A stretch of 64,000 nucleotides of DNA from Halorhabdus sp. CBA1104 (GTDB taxonomy: Archaea > Halobacteriota > Halobacteria > Halobacteriales > Haloarculaceae), in NCBI RefSeq assembly GCF_009690625.1, contig NZ_CP033878.1, positions 372,001 through 436,000 of the forward strand, read 5' to 3'. A model generated the notes under the pieces. The model saw nothing but the letters and a program-made list of their open reading frames with translations, did no database searches and had not been told where the DNA came from. Each line of letters begins with the position of its first letter. Within the stretch, counting starts at the first letter, position 1. Shown here one piece after another: positions 8,300 to 19,967 of this stretch. Both the position numbers and the translations under genes were made by a program.

Positions 8300-10480
8300 A
8301 TGCCGAAAGAACTGGAACGAGACCTCGGATTAGCATCAGTACTGGCAATCAGCATCGGCGCGATGGTCGGCAGTGGCATTTTCATCCTGCCGGCCCTCGC
8401 GTTGAAGATGGCCGGCCCAGCGGTGGTACTGGCGTACGTTTTGGCCGCACTGGTCGTCCTTCCGGCTGCACTCAGCAAAGCAGAGATGGCGACCGCGATG
8501 CCCGAAGCCGGGGGCACCTACCTCTACATCGAACGTGGGATGGGACCGCTCCTCGGGACGATCGCGGGGATCGGGACGTGGTTCGCCCTCTCGTTCAAAG
8601 GCGCGCTCGCGCTCGTCGGCGGTGTCCCGTACCTGTTGTTGTACTTCGAGTTGCCGATCAAGCCGGTCGCCCTCGCGTTGGCAGCCGTCCTCATCCTCGT
8701 GAACCTCTTTGGGGCAAAACAGACGGGACGTCTCCAGGTCATTATCGTCGGGGTGATGCTCGCGGCGATGGCCTGGTTCGTCGGCGGGAGTCTCGGGTCG
8801 GTCCAGACTGCTTCCTTCGACGGGTTCCTGGGGTCGGGAGCCGGTGGTATCCTGGAGGCGACCGGGTTCGTCTTCGTCTCCTATGCGGGGGTGACGAAGA
8901 TCGCGAGCGTCGCCGAGGAGATCGAGGACCCCGATCGGATCATTCCCCGCGGGATGATCTGGTCGCTTGGCTTCACCACACTCCTATACGTCCTGGTCGT
9001 GGCAGTGATCGTCGGCGTCGATCCGTCAGGGATCGTCGGTTCGAAGACGCCGGTGGCCGACGTGGCTCAGGCGACGATGTCCACGCCCGGCGTCATCGCG
9101 GTGGTCATCGCGGCGATCTTCGCGCTGATTAGCACGGCCAACGCCGGATTGCTCTCCTCGTCGCGCTACCCCTTCGCGATGAGCCGCGACGACCTCGCGC
9201 CGCCGACCTTCGCCAACGTCAGCGACCGGTTCGGGACGCCCGTCACGGCGATCGCCCTGACGGGTCTCGTCATGCTGGGGCTGATCGCGTTCGTCCCGAT
9301 TATGGATATCGCCAAACTCGCGAGCGCGTTCCAGATTCTCGTGTTCGTGTTGATCAACGTGGCTCTGGTCGCATTCAGAGAGAGTGACATCGACTACGAT
9401 CCCAGCTACGAGTCACCGCTGTACCCCTGGTTGCAGGGATTCGGCGTCCTGGGTGGGCTCGTCTTGCTCACCCAGATGGGACTGATCCCGTTTGTCGGTG
9501 CGATCGCTATCATCGTCGGTAGCGTCGGCTGGTACTTCGCGTACGCTCACCGCAACGTGGCCCGGGAAGGCGCACTCACTGATGCGATCCGACGCGGCAT
9601 CGACAGGCGAGCCGTCGAGGAGACTCGCTCTGTCTGTCACGACGCCGATAAATCTGACGTCCTCGTGGCGCTCACCGAGGGCACCACGGCGGCCGCCGAG
9701 GAGCGACTGTTGGACGTGGCGGTCCCGGTCGCTCGCGCCCGAGACGGGACGGTCACGGTCGTCCAGTTCGATCAGGTGCCCGACCAGACGCCGCTGTCGT
9801 ACGCCGAGTCGACGCTCTCGGAAGCCGATCAGGTGTTCGAAGAACGGACAGCCACCCTCGCAGAGAACGCCGGTGTCCCCGTCGAGTACGGTGAGATCGT
9901 CAGCCACGACGTCGACCGGGCGGTGGCGAACGTCGCTGATCTCCACGGCTACGATCTTCTCGTCGTCGACGAATCCGGCCCGACGTTCACCGAGGGCCTT
10001 TCGGACGTCCTCTTCGGCCCAAACCGCTCGTTCGACGTATTGGGCGTCGACGCCGAGAGCCTCGATGGCATCGACCGTATCGCCCTAGTCGACGACGGCG
10101 GTCCCTTCGACCCCGAGAAAGTTCGGATCGCGAACCTGCTCGCGACGGCCCGTGAGGCGACGATCGAACTCGTCCACGGGATCGCGCCGGATGCGACCCA
10201 GGAACGGCGTGCTTCGGTCGACCAGTACCACGCCGAGATGGCGGATCTCTGTTCGGTCCCGACCGAATCGGCGATCGTCGAGAGCGACGACGACGCGGCC
10301 GCCCTCGTTCGGGCGACCGACGACGCCGATATCGTCGTCGTTGCCGATACGGGCGGTGCGATCCTCCGTACTGGTCCCGGGATCGACGTCGCGAAACGTG
10401 GAAACGCGCTCGTGTTACACCCCGGAGGCGACGGACAGCCCGGACTGATCGGGCGACTCATCCAGCGTATCGTGTACTGA
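8300..10480 (+). CDS. APC-family amino acid permease fused to UspA domains
   Basis: A 726-residue fusion. Residues 1-430 form an APC permease with about 12 membrane segments; the first contains the substrate-binding glycine motif (SIGAMVGSGIFILP). Residues 450-590 and 600-726 look like two UspA-type nucleotide-binding domains (SDVLVALTEG start; YDLLVVDESG; IDRIALVDDGG). This architecture is typical of haloarchaeal cationic or neutral amino acid transporters, where the cytoplasmic UspA part is thought to regulate transport. Substrate specificity cannot be read. A short hypothetical gene ends 6 bases upstream. Confidence 0.92.
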   Translation: MPKELERDLGLASVLAISIGAMVGSGIFILPALALKMAGPAVVLAYVLAALVVLPAALSKAEMATAMPEAGGTYLYIERGMGPLLGTIAGIGTWFALSFKGALALVGGVPYLLLYFELPIKPVALALAAVLILVNLFGAKQTGRLQVIIVGVMLAAMAWFVGGSLGSVQTASFDGFLGSGAGGILEATGFVFVSYAGVTKIASVAEEIEDPDRIIPRGMIWSLGFTTLLYVLVVAVIVGVDPSGIVGSKTPVADVAQATMSTPGVIAVVIAAIFALISTANAGLLSSSRYPFAMSRDDLAPPTFANVSDRFGTPVTAIALTGLVMLGLIAFVPIMDIAKLASAFQILVFVLINVALVAFRESDIDYDPSYESPLYPWLQGFGVLGGLVLLTQMGLIPFVGAIAIIVGSVGWYFAYAHRNVAREGALTDAIRRGIDRRAVEETRSVCHDADKSDVLVALTEGTTAAAEERLLDVAVPVARARDGTVTVVQFDQVPDQTPLSYAESTLSEADQVFEERTATLAENAGVPVEYGEIVSHDVDRAVANVADLHGYDLLVVDESGPTFTEGLSDVLFGPNRSFDVLGVDAESLDGIDRIALVDDGGPFDPEKVRIANLLATAREATIELVHGIAPDATQERRASVDQYHAEMADLCSVPTESAIVESDDDAAALVRATDDADIVVVADTGGAILRTGPGIDVAKRGNALVLHPGGDGQPGLIGRLIQRIVY

Positions 10481-10504
10481 CGATCGTGGGTGCCAGAACG
10501 GAAC

Positions 10505-13500
10505 TCAGGCGGACAACTCGGTCTGCCACTCCCGGATTCGATCCGCACTGACCCCCTGGACGTCACCGGCGATCGTGTCGGGATCGACAGCTTCGAGATC
10601 TTCGGGCGCTTCGACGCCAACGTCTTCGAGTTTTTCGGCAGTCGCCGGGCCGATGCCGTCGATGTCCTCCAGTTCTTCGACGGCATTGCGGGCCTGGAAC
10701 TCTTCGTAGTTGCAGATCGGACACCCCAGTTCCCAGGGCTCGTCGTCCCCGTCGTCGTGGACTTCGATGTGTGGTAACTCGTGGTCCTCGCAGGTCGCCT
10801 CGGTCACGACGATCTCCCCCCGGCGGGGCAGCGGCAGCGAGTACTCACAGTCGGGATAGCGCGTACACCCGACCAGGCGCGAGCCCGATCGAAGGTGTTT
10901 GATGGCCAACTCGCCGCCCTCATCTGTCTCGGCGGCTTCGCCGCCTCCGTTCCGGTGCTCCGCTGGAGCACCGCTAGCCCCGCACTCGGGACACGTCCCA
11001 ATCACCTCGTCCTCGCTCTCGTCGGCTGCCTCGGCCTTGCAACGCGGACAGCCGTGGACGAACGTGTCCCGACCAGCGAGCATCTTGACGTGCTGGAGGT
11101 CGTGATCCTCGCAGGTTTCGTCTATCACCTGTGGCTCGCCCGAACTCGGCAACGGGAGGGTGAATCGACATTCGGGGAACCCATCGCAACCGACGAAGTG
11201 CGAGCCGTGGCGGCTCTCCCGGACGAGCAGGTCCTCGCCACACTCCGGACAAGGCCCCAGGGTCCGATCGGCCTTCAGTGACTCTTGTAGGAAGTCGCCG
11301 ATCTCTTCGCGCGAGGCGCGAAGTTCCTCGAAGATCTCCCGGAGCATCTCTCGGGACTCGGCGGTCACGTCTTCCAGGGCCACGTCACCGTCGGCAATCG
11401 CTGTCATGTCAGCCTCCAGTTGGGCCGTCATCTCGTCGCTGACGACGTGATCGGCGTACTCTTCGGCGGCCGTGACGACCGCCTCTGCGAGTTTCGTCGG
11501 CCGGGGTGGGTCGTCCTCGACGTAGCCGCGGTCGTAGAGTTTCTCGATGATGTTGTGCCGTGTGGAGTTGTGAACTACGACTCCACCTTCGACGGCGAAG
11601 TTCGGCGCGTCTGGGTCGACGGTGAGGTCGTACACGGGCCCGTCGTATTCCCGTCCGATGACATCAATAACGGTCGAACCTGACGGGTAGCCGAGAACGG
11701 CGGCGAAAATCGAGTCAGCGAATCCGTCAGCTACGTATCGGTTTTGACTACCAGTTTCAACCTCACGCGTCGTGAGATAATCCTCCTCGCGGAGCGACCG
11801 TATCAACGCTTCGGTCCGACTTACGGACAGGCCGGTTCTGTCGGCGAGTTCGCTGCTTGAGCGCGGTGTCTCCGCAGCGGCTTCGAGAATCCGCGCCTTG
11901 TGGCGAGTCACGTCGTACTGCTTGAGTCCGTCCAACCCACGATAGAACTTCTCGTCCGCGGCAACCGGAATCGTATCGAAAAACTGCTCAAGGTTGTTTC
12001 GGCCCCTGATGTGTAGTTTGTGCTGCTCGGTCGACAGTGTCGTTTCGATGCCCCAGGACTCGAGCATCGTCGCGACTCCGGTCAACAGGTCGTGGTCCGT
12101 ATTCGAAATGAACGCCTTCCGTTCTCGAGAGGTGTGGCCCTCATCGTCGAACAGTGCACCGACAAACACCGGCTGTAGCGGCTCCGGGACTGTCGGACAT
12201 CCGTCAGTCGTTATCGTCTCGAGCAGATACTGGAGCACTCGGCCGACAGCTCCCGGCAGAGTTACCTGATACTTTGTCCGATGGGCCTCGTCCCGTTGTT
12301 GCCGTTCGGAAACCGTCGGTGCGATACCGAACAGCGCCTCAATGTCTCGGACGAATCGGTCGATGAGTCGTCGATCGGTGTTGTGGTACCGGACGTCGAC
12401 TGTGTTTTCGTCGGTGTTCACATGGATTGATCCATCGCCGAGAAGATTTGCCAGAATTCGTGCCAGCTCTGGACTCCACCGGACCGGGAACGGATTGTCG
12501 AACCGTAGATCGTAATTCAATCCGTGCAACTGCTCGGGCCGGATCCCGAGTTCGCCTAGCAACCACACTGGAACGTCTCGTTTTCCGGTTTCATACTCGC
12601 TGATGGCCGCTTGATCCGTCCCGTATCGCTCAGCGAACGACCGCTGTGTCTCGCCGAGATCTTCCCGATGGTCGCGAAGTTCATTCGCACATCCAGCCCC
12701 ATACAGCTTCGAGTGTATATCACAGCTGTTTGCGAACTCCATCCACTGGCAGACGACCGACGGGTCGTTGCGGTCCCAGCTTCCATCGACAGCTGGGCGT
12801 GTCGTCAGTACTTCGTCGCCGGGAGCGATCGTCCCAGCGTTCCGGACCTCGATCCCGGTATCGGATCGGACGTATACGGGGTGATCATCAGTGACTGAGA
12901 GTCGTCCATTCGTCGTCGTGATCTCGATGATCTGTTCGTCTTCCGCGAGCGGACGTTCGCTGACGAGCGTCTGTTCGCGCTCCTCCAACCTGCCGTGATC
13001 TTCGACGAACGACAGCGTCGTCGGCCCCTGTTCTGTCGTCGCAATATCCGTATCCCCGTCCGCCAGTACAACGCTCCCACGCTCGAACAATTCTGACACT
13101 GCTGTCCGTACGATGTCCCCGTTGCGATCCCTGTGTAGTACCTTCGTGTCCGATGTCAGGCACTTCGTTCCGATCCCCAGTTGTTCCATCCGCTCGATCA
13201 GCCGTGATTGGCCGTATCGCCGGGGTGGCTGGGTTTGCTTGGCTTCCAGTTCGACGTCGCTGATCGCGAGTTCGTCGCCCTCCTCGACGGCGGGGACGAA
13301 CGTCTCGCCGGCCGAGGAGTACGGGTAGACGGCGTGGTATCCCTCCTCGATCAGCCGCTTGCCGTTTGCCTTCAGCGATCGCCCCTCGCACTGGGCGACG
13401 ACGCGGAGGTGTGCCCAGGTGGCCGGTTGTGCGACAGTTGCGAAGAACCGCCGGACGACGAGTTCGTAGACTTCCCAGGCATCCGCACCGATTTCGTCGC

Positions 13501-14637
13501 GGTCGGGGATCTCGCCGGTCGGATGGATCGGCGGGTGGTCGGTCGACTCGTTGTCGCCGCGGGTCGGTTCGATGTCCTCGTTTTCGAGCAAGCTCTGGGC
13601 GTCGTCGCCGAACTCGTAGTTGCCTTCGAAGGCTTCGAGTAGCTCCTCGGGATCGAGATCGTCCGGATAGACCGTGTTGTCCGTCCGGGGGTAGGTCATG
13701 TACCCGTCGGTGTACAGTTCTTCGGCGATCGACATGGCGCGTTGAGCAGAGTAGCCCAGCGAGCCGGCCGCCGAAATGAACGCGGTCGTATCGAAGGGGG
13801 CCGGCGGGTCGTCGGTCCGCGTCCGTCGGCGGACTTCCGTGACAGTCACCCGATCTGTGTCCGCGAGATCCGCGTGTGCCGCTTTGGCGGCCGATTCGTC
13901 CCAGATGCGTTCGGCCTCGCTGCCGTCGTCGTCGTAGAAGTACTGGGCCTCGAAGGCGTCGCCGTCTTTCGCGAGGTCTGCGACGATCTCCCAGTAGTCG
14001 TCCGGCTCGAACGCTTGTATTTCGCGCTCGCGGTCGACGAGGATCTTCAGCGTCGGGCTCTGGACTCGGCCGACGGAGATGAAGTCGTTCCCCAGTTGCT
14101 TCGCTGAAAGGGAGAGAAACCGCGTCAGTGCTGCTCCCCAGATCAGATCGACGATTTGGCGGGCTTCCCCTGCCGCGGCGAGGTCGAAGTCGATCTCGTC
14201 CGGGTTCTCGAAGGCCTCACGGACTTCCCGCTCGGTGATCGAGGAGAAGCGGACGCGTTCGACGGGTGCTTCAGTCTCTTCGCGGATCAGCTCGTAGGCT
14301 TCTTTGCCGATGAGTTCGCCCTCGCGGTCGTAGTCTGTCGCGATGACGACCCCTCGGCCGTCCGCGCGAGACTCCGTAGCGTCGCGACGATGTTCTCGCG
14401 GGTTGGCGTCGTGACGACGTCGGCGTCGATCAACTCGACCGGTTCGACGTCCCGCCAGTCCTCGTATTCGGGCGGGAAATCGACGCCGACGACGTGTCCC
14501 GAGAGGCCGACGACACGCTGGCCGCCCCATCGGTAGACGTTGACGCCGTTTTGCCGCTCGGCGTTCGCTGATTCGCCACTGAGGATCTCGGCGATCCGCC
14601 GAGCGGCATTGTCCTTCTCGGTGACGATCAGGCGCAC
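10505..14637 (-). CDS. topA: DNA topoisomerase I (type IA), with intein and a frameshift
   Basis: Type IA topoisomerase that relaxes DNA by single-strand passage. The N-terminal Toprim domain starts at the GTG at 14637 (RLIVTEKDNAARRIAEIL). At the run of four C at 14350-14353 the frame shifts; adding one base joins it to VVIATDYDREGELIGKEAYE. The active-site tyrosine is in YMTYPRTDN. An intein (11567-13162) splits the conserved GIGTK/STRHNII region. The C-terminus has several C4 zinc ribbons (CPECGEDLL; CEDHDL with CPRC; CPECGAS; CPICN) and a helix-hairpin-helix end (IDGIGPATAEKLEDVG). The single open frame 10505-14665 begins with out-of-frame residues and is not the true start. Because the rest is intact, a base-calling error is more likely than loss of function. 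Confidence 0.93.
11567..13162 (-). other. Intein in TopA with LAGLIDADG endonuclease and HTH domains
   Basis: A 532-residue in-frame insertion beginning at Cys (CLTSDTKVL, block A, codon 13162-13160) and ending in His-Asn (VVVHN, codon 11569-11567), followed by Ser of the C-extein. Block B shows VTDDHPVYV. Between blocks B and C lies an XRE-like helix-turn-helix (TQRSFAERYGTDQAAISEYE). Two LAGLIDADG motifs follow (LANLLGDGSI and FVGALFDDEG) with both acidic residues kept, so the homing endonuclease may be active. A winged-helix-like part (SELADRTGLSVSRTEALIRS) precedes block F (YDLTVDPDAPNF), where the usual His before Asn-Phe is Pro. Removal restores the GIGTK-STRH topoisomerase motif. Confidence 0.93.
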
Positions 14638-14854
14638 CGCCGATCACCACCGGCAGGCTGGTCACTCATTATGCCTCGCTACGCGGAGAACGTCCCATAT
14701 GTCTTTCGGCGACAAAATCGCCCGACTGCGGCGGGACAAGACGCGCACGCGTTACTCGCGCGCATGCGCTGTCGACGTGTTGACCGATGTGAACTCGTCA
14801 CAATAATCGGTGTCGATCGACTCCATCGAGATAGCCGTCTCGCGCACAGGAACC

Positions 14855-16915
14855 TCACCTGCTGGTGTGTTCGCTCTCGACCGGGGGCTGTGTGCACTCG
14901 ATTTCGAACCTCGCGCCGCCGCTTTCGCTCTCCGCGAGTGAAATCTGCCAGCCGTGGGCCTGGACGATGTCCGAGACGATAGCGAGACCAAAGCCCGTCC
15001 CGTCTTGACTCGTCGTGTATCCTTGCTCGAATACACATTCACGCTCCTCGCTCGGAACGCCGCTGCCAGTGTCTTCGACGTAGAACCCACGCTCCTCGGA
15101 GAGGGGACCAACTCTGACGGTCAGACTAGCCGACTCATTATGCTCGATACTGTTTCGAAAGAGGTTCTCGAAGACGTTGCGCAGACGATTCTTGTCTCCG
15201 TTCAGTTGCAGGGACTGTTCGATCACGAGCGCTCCGTTAGCGGTTTCGACACTGCTCCAGGCGTCACGGGCGAGCGTTTCGAGATCCACGGGTGTCCTCT
15301 CAGTTACCGTCTCTCCGGATCGGGCCAGCGTGAGTGAATCCTCGATGATCTGTTCCATGCGGTCGAGTTGGCGCTGGATCGTCTCAATAGAGTCCGAATG
15401 ACCCTCGCCAACGTCTGCCGTGAGCATTTCGAGGCGCCCAGTGGCGACGTTCAGCGGATTCCGGAGATCGTGAGAGACGATGCTGGCGAATTGATCGAGA
15501 CGTTCGTTCTGCCGTTCGAGTTTTCGCTTTTGCTGTTGAGTCTTCGTTATATCCCGCACATTTAGCACGACCCCTTCGACAAACGGGTCCTCGAGTAAGT
15601 TTCTCGCTCGTGCTTCGATAACTCTCCACTCCTCGGCCGAGTTGCGGACCCTCACTCTGTACGTACTGGTGTATCCGTCCTCGTCGATGTATTCGGCCAG
15701 ATCCGAGCGGATCGTCTCTCTATCAGCAGGATGGACGCGTTTGGCGACGTTTTCACCGATCAAATCGTCCGTTTCGTACCCGAGTATCTCCTCGACCGAT
15801 TGACTGACGTGTGTTATTGTTCCGTCTCCGTCGATAATCGCAACCATATCCGAGGACTGCTCGATGAGTCGCTTGAATCGCTCCTCGACAGCGTGGCGCT
15901 CTGTCACGTCACGGTAGATGAATATCGACCCTCTCGGTGTGCCGGTCCTGTCGGTCAGTGTCGTCCGGCTACTATCGAAAAACCGGACGGTATCGTCGGT
16001 CTCGACGGTCACGTCAGTACTGGAATTCTCATCGCTGTCACGCAAGCAGTCGAACGAGGGAATGACCTCAGCAGCGGGCTGTCCGAGAAAGTCCTGCTTT
16101 TGGGTGCCCAAGAGTTCTATCCCTGCTTTGTTTATATCGATGACACGATCGTCGATGTCGACGACGAAAACCGGATCGCTCATCTCGTCGACGAGCGTGT
16201 GTCTCGCGACGGGAACCAAATCAAGGAAGTCAAACCGAAACAGTGCGATTGCGACGACGATACCGGTAATCGTACTCGCGAACGCTGTTGGATCCCAGGC
16301 TGCCGATGGGTTCCCGTACAGCAACAGTATCATCGAACCCACGAACGGCAGCACGCCGCCAGACAGTATCAGCAGGACTTACGTGCGATACCGACCGCCT
16401 CGGTTGAGTCCGACTTCCGCTATCAGCCCATACGTCACAACGATCAACACGTATGTATATGCGATATTCACCCAGACGAGTGGGCTGTCGACGCGGTTGA
16501 CCGATGCAACTGGTGCTGTTGTGGCGAATCCCTTTACGGTCCACAGGAGATCGTGCATCGGTGCGGTCACGACGAGGACGAAGGCGATGGCTGGCCACGC
16601 CAGCAACAGTATCCACCGCCGCGTGGTGAGCAGCGAATCTCTCCCGGTGTAGGTTACGCCGAACCAAAGTTGCGTGGGTCCGAGTCCAAGGATGCCGGCA
16701 TATTTGACGACGGTCCCAGCTCGATACAGTGTAAGGGTCTCACTCGCTGCTCGGACGCCGGCTCCTAGCGTGTACAGTGATATAGCGACCATCACGGCAG
16801 CAAACGGGATCGCGCCCCGGACTCCCTGCCGGCGCGCAGCGATAATCGCAATGCCTATATTGATACCGGAGACGACGAGTAAAATCCACGTTGGTAGCCC
16901 AGCTGTGAATCCCAC
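14855..16915 (-). pseudogene. 7TM-PAS-PAS histidine kinase interrupted by an in-frame stop
   Basis: One histidine kinase gene cut by a TAA at 16381-16379 in an otherwise continuous frame. The N-terminal part is a 7TM histidine-kinase sensor domain (LPTWILLVVSGINIGIAIIA onward) ending at NRGGRYRT before the stop. The frame continues VLLILSGGVLPFVGSM, then two PAS domains (VDEMSDPVFVVDI; LIEQSSDMVAIIDGDG), the H-box SIVSHDLRNPL and an ATPase domain with DTGSGVP and GTGFGLAIV. A CAA codon (Gln) would restore the reading, so this is a substitution, not an indel. The start is uncertain: GTG at 16915 fits the first helix, and ATG at 17041 is upstream in frame. The ATG at 16354 could still make a 499-residue kinase lacking most of the 7TM domain. 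Confidence 0.8.
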
Positions 16916-17047
16916 ACTTCTAAATATCAGAAGCGATTCCCTTATCAGTTCTATCACTTTTATGACAACTTTGCATCGGCCGGATCTGCCGATCAGCAGT
17001 AGCTTGCACCGGGTTGTAGACCCATCTAGTTTGGAAACCATCGATAT

Positions 17048-17260
17048 ATGACAGCAGACGACACCCCGAGCAGAGACGACCCACTCCTGGAGTGACACGA
17101 CGACAGCCTCGACTCGATCACCGACTGGATCGTCAAACGCGACGAAACCCCTCGCTCACGGGCGGTGTGCCGGGAAGCCGCGATAGTTTGCTCGGACGGC
17201 CACGAAGTCCGTGTCGACGAGTCGTCGGGGCTTTGCGGTCAGGCAGGGGGCTACTCTTGG
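17048..17260 (+). pseudogene. Possible broken small gene
   Basis: A forward frame from ATG 17048 reads MTADDTPSRDDPLLE, a TGA, then HDDSLDSITDWIVKRDETPR and RAVCREAAIVCSDGHEV. The amino-acid composition after the stop is convincingly haloarchaeal, and TGG in place of TGA would give LEWHDDS. The frame ends in GYSWACLKS, close to the end of the convergent ATPase gene. I do not recognise the family. It sits beside the interrupted kinase gene, so this 2-kb stretch may be decaying. Confidence 0.3.
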
Positions 17261-17267
17261 GCCTGCC

Positions 17268-19967
17268 TCAAGAGTCGAACAGCCGGTCGAGTCCCAAGAC
17301 CAGTGCAGTTCCGAGCATCGTAAACGCACCGACTGCTGCGGTCATCCACAGCCAGTGGGTCCAGCCCAGCGGCTCGACGCTGAAGAACGTGTTCACGGGC
17401 GTGTACAGCACACCCAGGTGGAGGACGATCGAACTCGCAAGTGCCCCGACGAGCCATTTGTTCGAGAACAACGACAGGCCGTAGGGCCACCGCAGGATTT
17501 GGGCCTGGATAATCTCCCCGATGACGATGAAGGTGAACAGCAGCGTCTGTGCGACGACGAGATCGTCACTCACGGAGAGACCGTGGAAGAACAGCGGCAG
17601 GCCAATTGCCGCGTAGATCAGACCGAAAGCCACGATCAAAACCAGGCTGTGGCGATTGATCACCGGTTCGTCCGCGCCACGTGGCGGTCGCTCCATGATC
17701 CCGTCGGTCTTGGGGTCGACGCCGAGTGCCAGCGCCGGAAGGCCGTCGGTCACGAGGTTGATCCACAGCAGCATGACGGGCGTCAGGATCAGTGCCTGGG
17801 ACTCGCTGGCAAACTGGGACGGAAACAGTGCACTACCGATCAGGACGCCGAAGAACACCGCGAGTACCTCGCCGGCGTTGGCCGACAGCAGGAAGTTGAC
17901 GAACTTTCGGATGTTGTCGAAGACGCCCCGACCCTCGGCAACCGCGTCTCTGATCGACGCGAAGTTATCGTCGAGTAACACCATGTCGCTGGATTGCTGG
18001 GCGACGTCGGTCCCGCGTTCGCCCATCGAGACGCCGACGTCGGCGCGTTTGAGGGCGGGGGCGTCGTTGACGCCGTCGCCGGTCATCGCGACGTTGTGGT
18101 CGTTTTCGAGTACGGCTTCGAGGACCCGTACTTTCTGGTCGGGGGCCATCCGCGCGAAGAGTTCGACGTCCTCGACGGCCTCGGAAAGTTCCTCGTCCGA
18201 GAGGGTCTCGACCTCCGTGCCGGTCATCGCGCCCGCCGGATCGAACCCGACTTCCTCGCCGATCGCGATGGCCGTCTCGCGATTGTCCCCAGTGACCATG
18301 ATCACGTCGATCCCGGCGCTCCGGCAGTCGGCGACGGCGTCGGGGACCTCCGCGCGGGCGGGGTCGATCATCCCCTGCAGGCCCAAAAAGACCATGCCGG
18401 ACTCGATCTCGTCGGCTTCGGCTTCAGGGTCGGCCCCGGACTTCTCGGCGAACCCGAGGACGCGCAGAGCGTCGGTCGCGAAAGACTGGTTGCGATCGAG
18501 GATTTCCTGGCGACGCTCGTCGGTGAGTTCCACGACCTCGCCGCCCTCGCGGATCCGGTCACAGCGTTCGAGGACGATCTCTGGTGCCCCTTTCATGTAG
18601 GCGGTCTCGTCGTCAGTCACGACGGTCATCCGCTTGCGTGCCGAGGAGAAGGGGACCTCACGGACACGCTCGCCAGTGGATTCGATGCCGGCTTTCTCCG
18701 CTGCGACCTTGAGTGCGACCTCAGTTGGGTCGCCGAAGAAGGCCTCCTCTTCCTCGGCCGGCGCGCGTTCGGCGTTGTTACACACCGTCCCGCAGCGCAG
18801 GATCGCTTCGAGGGGTTCGGTATCGACTGCTTGGCCGTCGCGCTCGAATTCGCCGGTCGGGGTCGTCCCCGTCCCGGTCACGTCGTACTCTCGCCCGTCC
18901 GTGTAGAGTCGCCGGACGGTCATCTCGTCTTCGGTCAGTGTTCCGGTCTTGTCCGTCAGGATGACGTCGACTGATCCGAGACTCTCGACGACCGGCAGTC
19001 GCCGCACGAGGGCGTTGTCGTCGAGTAGCCGCCGCGAACCCAGCGCCAGGGTTAGCGTCACGACCGCAGGGAGTCCTTCCGGCACGGCGGCGACAGCGAG
19101 CGTGATCGCCACCAGCAGCGTCGAGATCGGGCCGGCGCCCGTAAACAGCAACTGGATGATCCCGACCAAGACGATGATCGCCATGATCCCGAGGCCGATC
19201 GTCCGACCGAGCCGGTCGACCTCCTTTTGGAAGGGCGTCTGCGTGTCTTCGGTCTCGCTGAGTTGCTCGGCGATGGCCCCGACCTCGGTATCCATTCCGG
19301 TCTCGGTCACGACGGCCCGACCTCGGCCCCGGACGGCCGAGGTGTTCATGTACACCATGCCGGTCCGTTCGGCGATCGGCGCGTCTTCGTCGGTCGGAGC
19401 GATGTCCTTCGTGACCTGGGCGCTCTCACCGGTCAGGGCCGACTCGTCGGTTTCGAGGCTCGCGGTCTCGATGAGGCGGGCGTCGGCGGGGATCGCGTCG
19501 CCGCCTTCGACGACGATGACGTCGCCTGGGACGACTTCCGAAGAGTCGACGACGTGACGTTCGCCCTCCCTGATGACCGTCGCGTCTGGCGTCGAGAGGT
19601 CTTTCAGCGCCTCGATGGACTTCTCTGCCTGGTAGTCCTGGACGAACCCGAATATCCCGTTGGCCAATAGGATGAGGCCGATCAGTGCCGCGTCGATGTA
19701 TTCGGGTTCGTGACCGGGGAGCAACCCGACGCCAAGCGAGATCAGCATGGCGAAAATCAGCAGGTAGATCAGGACGTCCCGGAACTGATCGACGAAGATC
19801 GCCAACGGCGAGATCTCTTCGTCGTCACGGATCTCGTTGGGGCCGTATTCGTCGCGTCGACGACTGGCTTCGGCCTCGCTGAGCCCGTCCGGACCCGAAT
19901 TCACGGCATCGAGGACATCCGCGCCGGGCTGGCTGTGCCAGGCTGTCTCCGTGTGTGCGTCGCTCAT
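17268..19967 (-). CDS. P-type ATPase, Ca2+-transporting type (P2A-like)
   Basis: An 899-residue P-type ATPase with the N-terminal cation ATPase domain, actuator motif TGES, the phosphorylation site DKTGTLT (Asp near 340), a nucleotide-binding KGAPE motif, and [12 protein letters not shown] hinge. Membrane segment 4 has PEGLP, segment 5 NAGE, segment 6 [13 protein letters not shown], and segment 8 a glutamate in IGEIIQA. These match the calcium-ligand positions of SERCA pumps. The best call is ATP-driven Ca2+ export, though manganese or other cations are possible. It is single and convergent with the small broken gene. Confidence 0.9.
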   Translation of the reverse strand: MSDAHTETAWHSQPGADVLDAVNSGPDGLSEAEASRRRDEYGPNEIRDDEEISPLAIFVDQFRDVLIYLLIFAMLISLGVGLLPGHEPEYIDAALIGLILLANGIFGFVQDYQAEKSIEALKDLSTPDATVIREGERHVVDSSEVVPGDVIVVEGGDAIPADARLIETASLETDESALTGESAQVTKDIAPTDEDAPIAERTGMVYMNTSAVRGRGRAVVTETGMDTEVGAIAEQLSETEDTQTPFQKEVDRLGRTIGLGIMAIIVLVGIIQLLFTGAGPISTLLVAITLAVAAVPEGLPAVVTLTLALGSRRLLDDNALVRRLPVVESLGSVDVILTDKTGTLTEDEMTVRRLYTDGREYDVTGTGTTPTGEFERDGQAVDTEPLEAILRCGTVCNNAERAPAEEEEAFFGDPTEVALKVAAEKAGIESTGERVREVPFSSARKRMTVVTDDETAYMKGAPEIVLERCDRIREGGEVVELTDERRQEILDRNQSFATDALRVLGFAEKSGADPEAEADEIESGMVFLGLQGMIDPARAEVPDAVADCRSAGIDVIMVTGDNRETAIAIGEEVGFDPAGAMTGTEVETLSDEELSEAVEDVELFARMAPDQKVRVLEAVLENDHNVAMTGDGVNDAPALKRADVGVSMGERGTDVAQQSSDMVLLDDNFASIRDAVAEGRGVFDNIRKFVNFLLSANAGEVLAVFFGVLIGSALFPSQFASESQALILTPVMLLWINLVTDGLPALALGVDPKTDGIMERPPRGADEPVINRHSLVLIVAFGLIYAAIGLPLFFHGLSVSDDLVVAQTLLFTFIVIGEIIQAQILRWPYGLSLFSNKWLVGALASSIVLHLGVLYTPVNTFFSVEPLGWTHWLWMTAAVGAFTMLGTALVLGLDRLFDS

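Noticed and set aside
14638-14665. ATG at 14665 as the topA start
   Set aside because: The residues it adds are Arg-rich out-of-frame translation; the true Toprim start is the GTG at 14637 in another frame.
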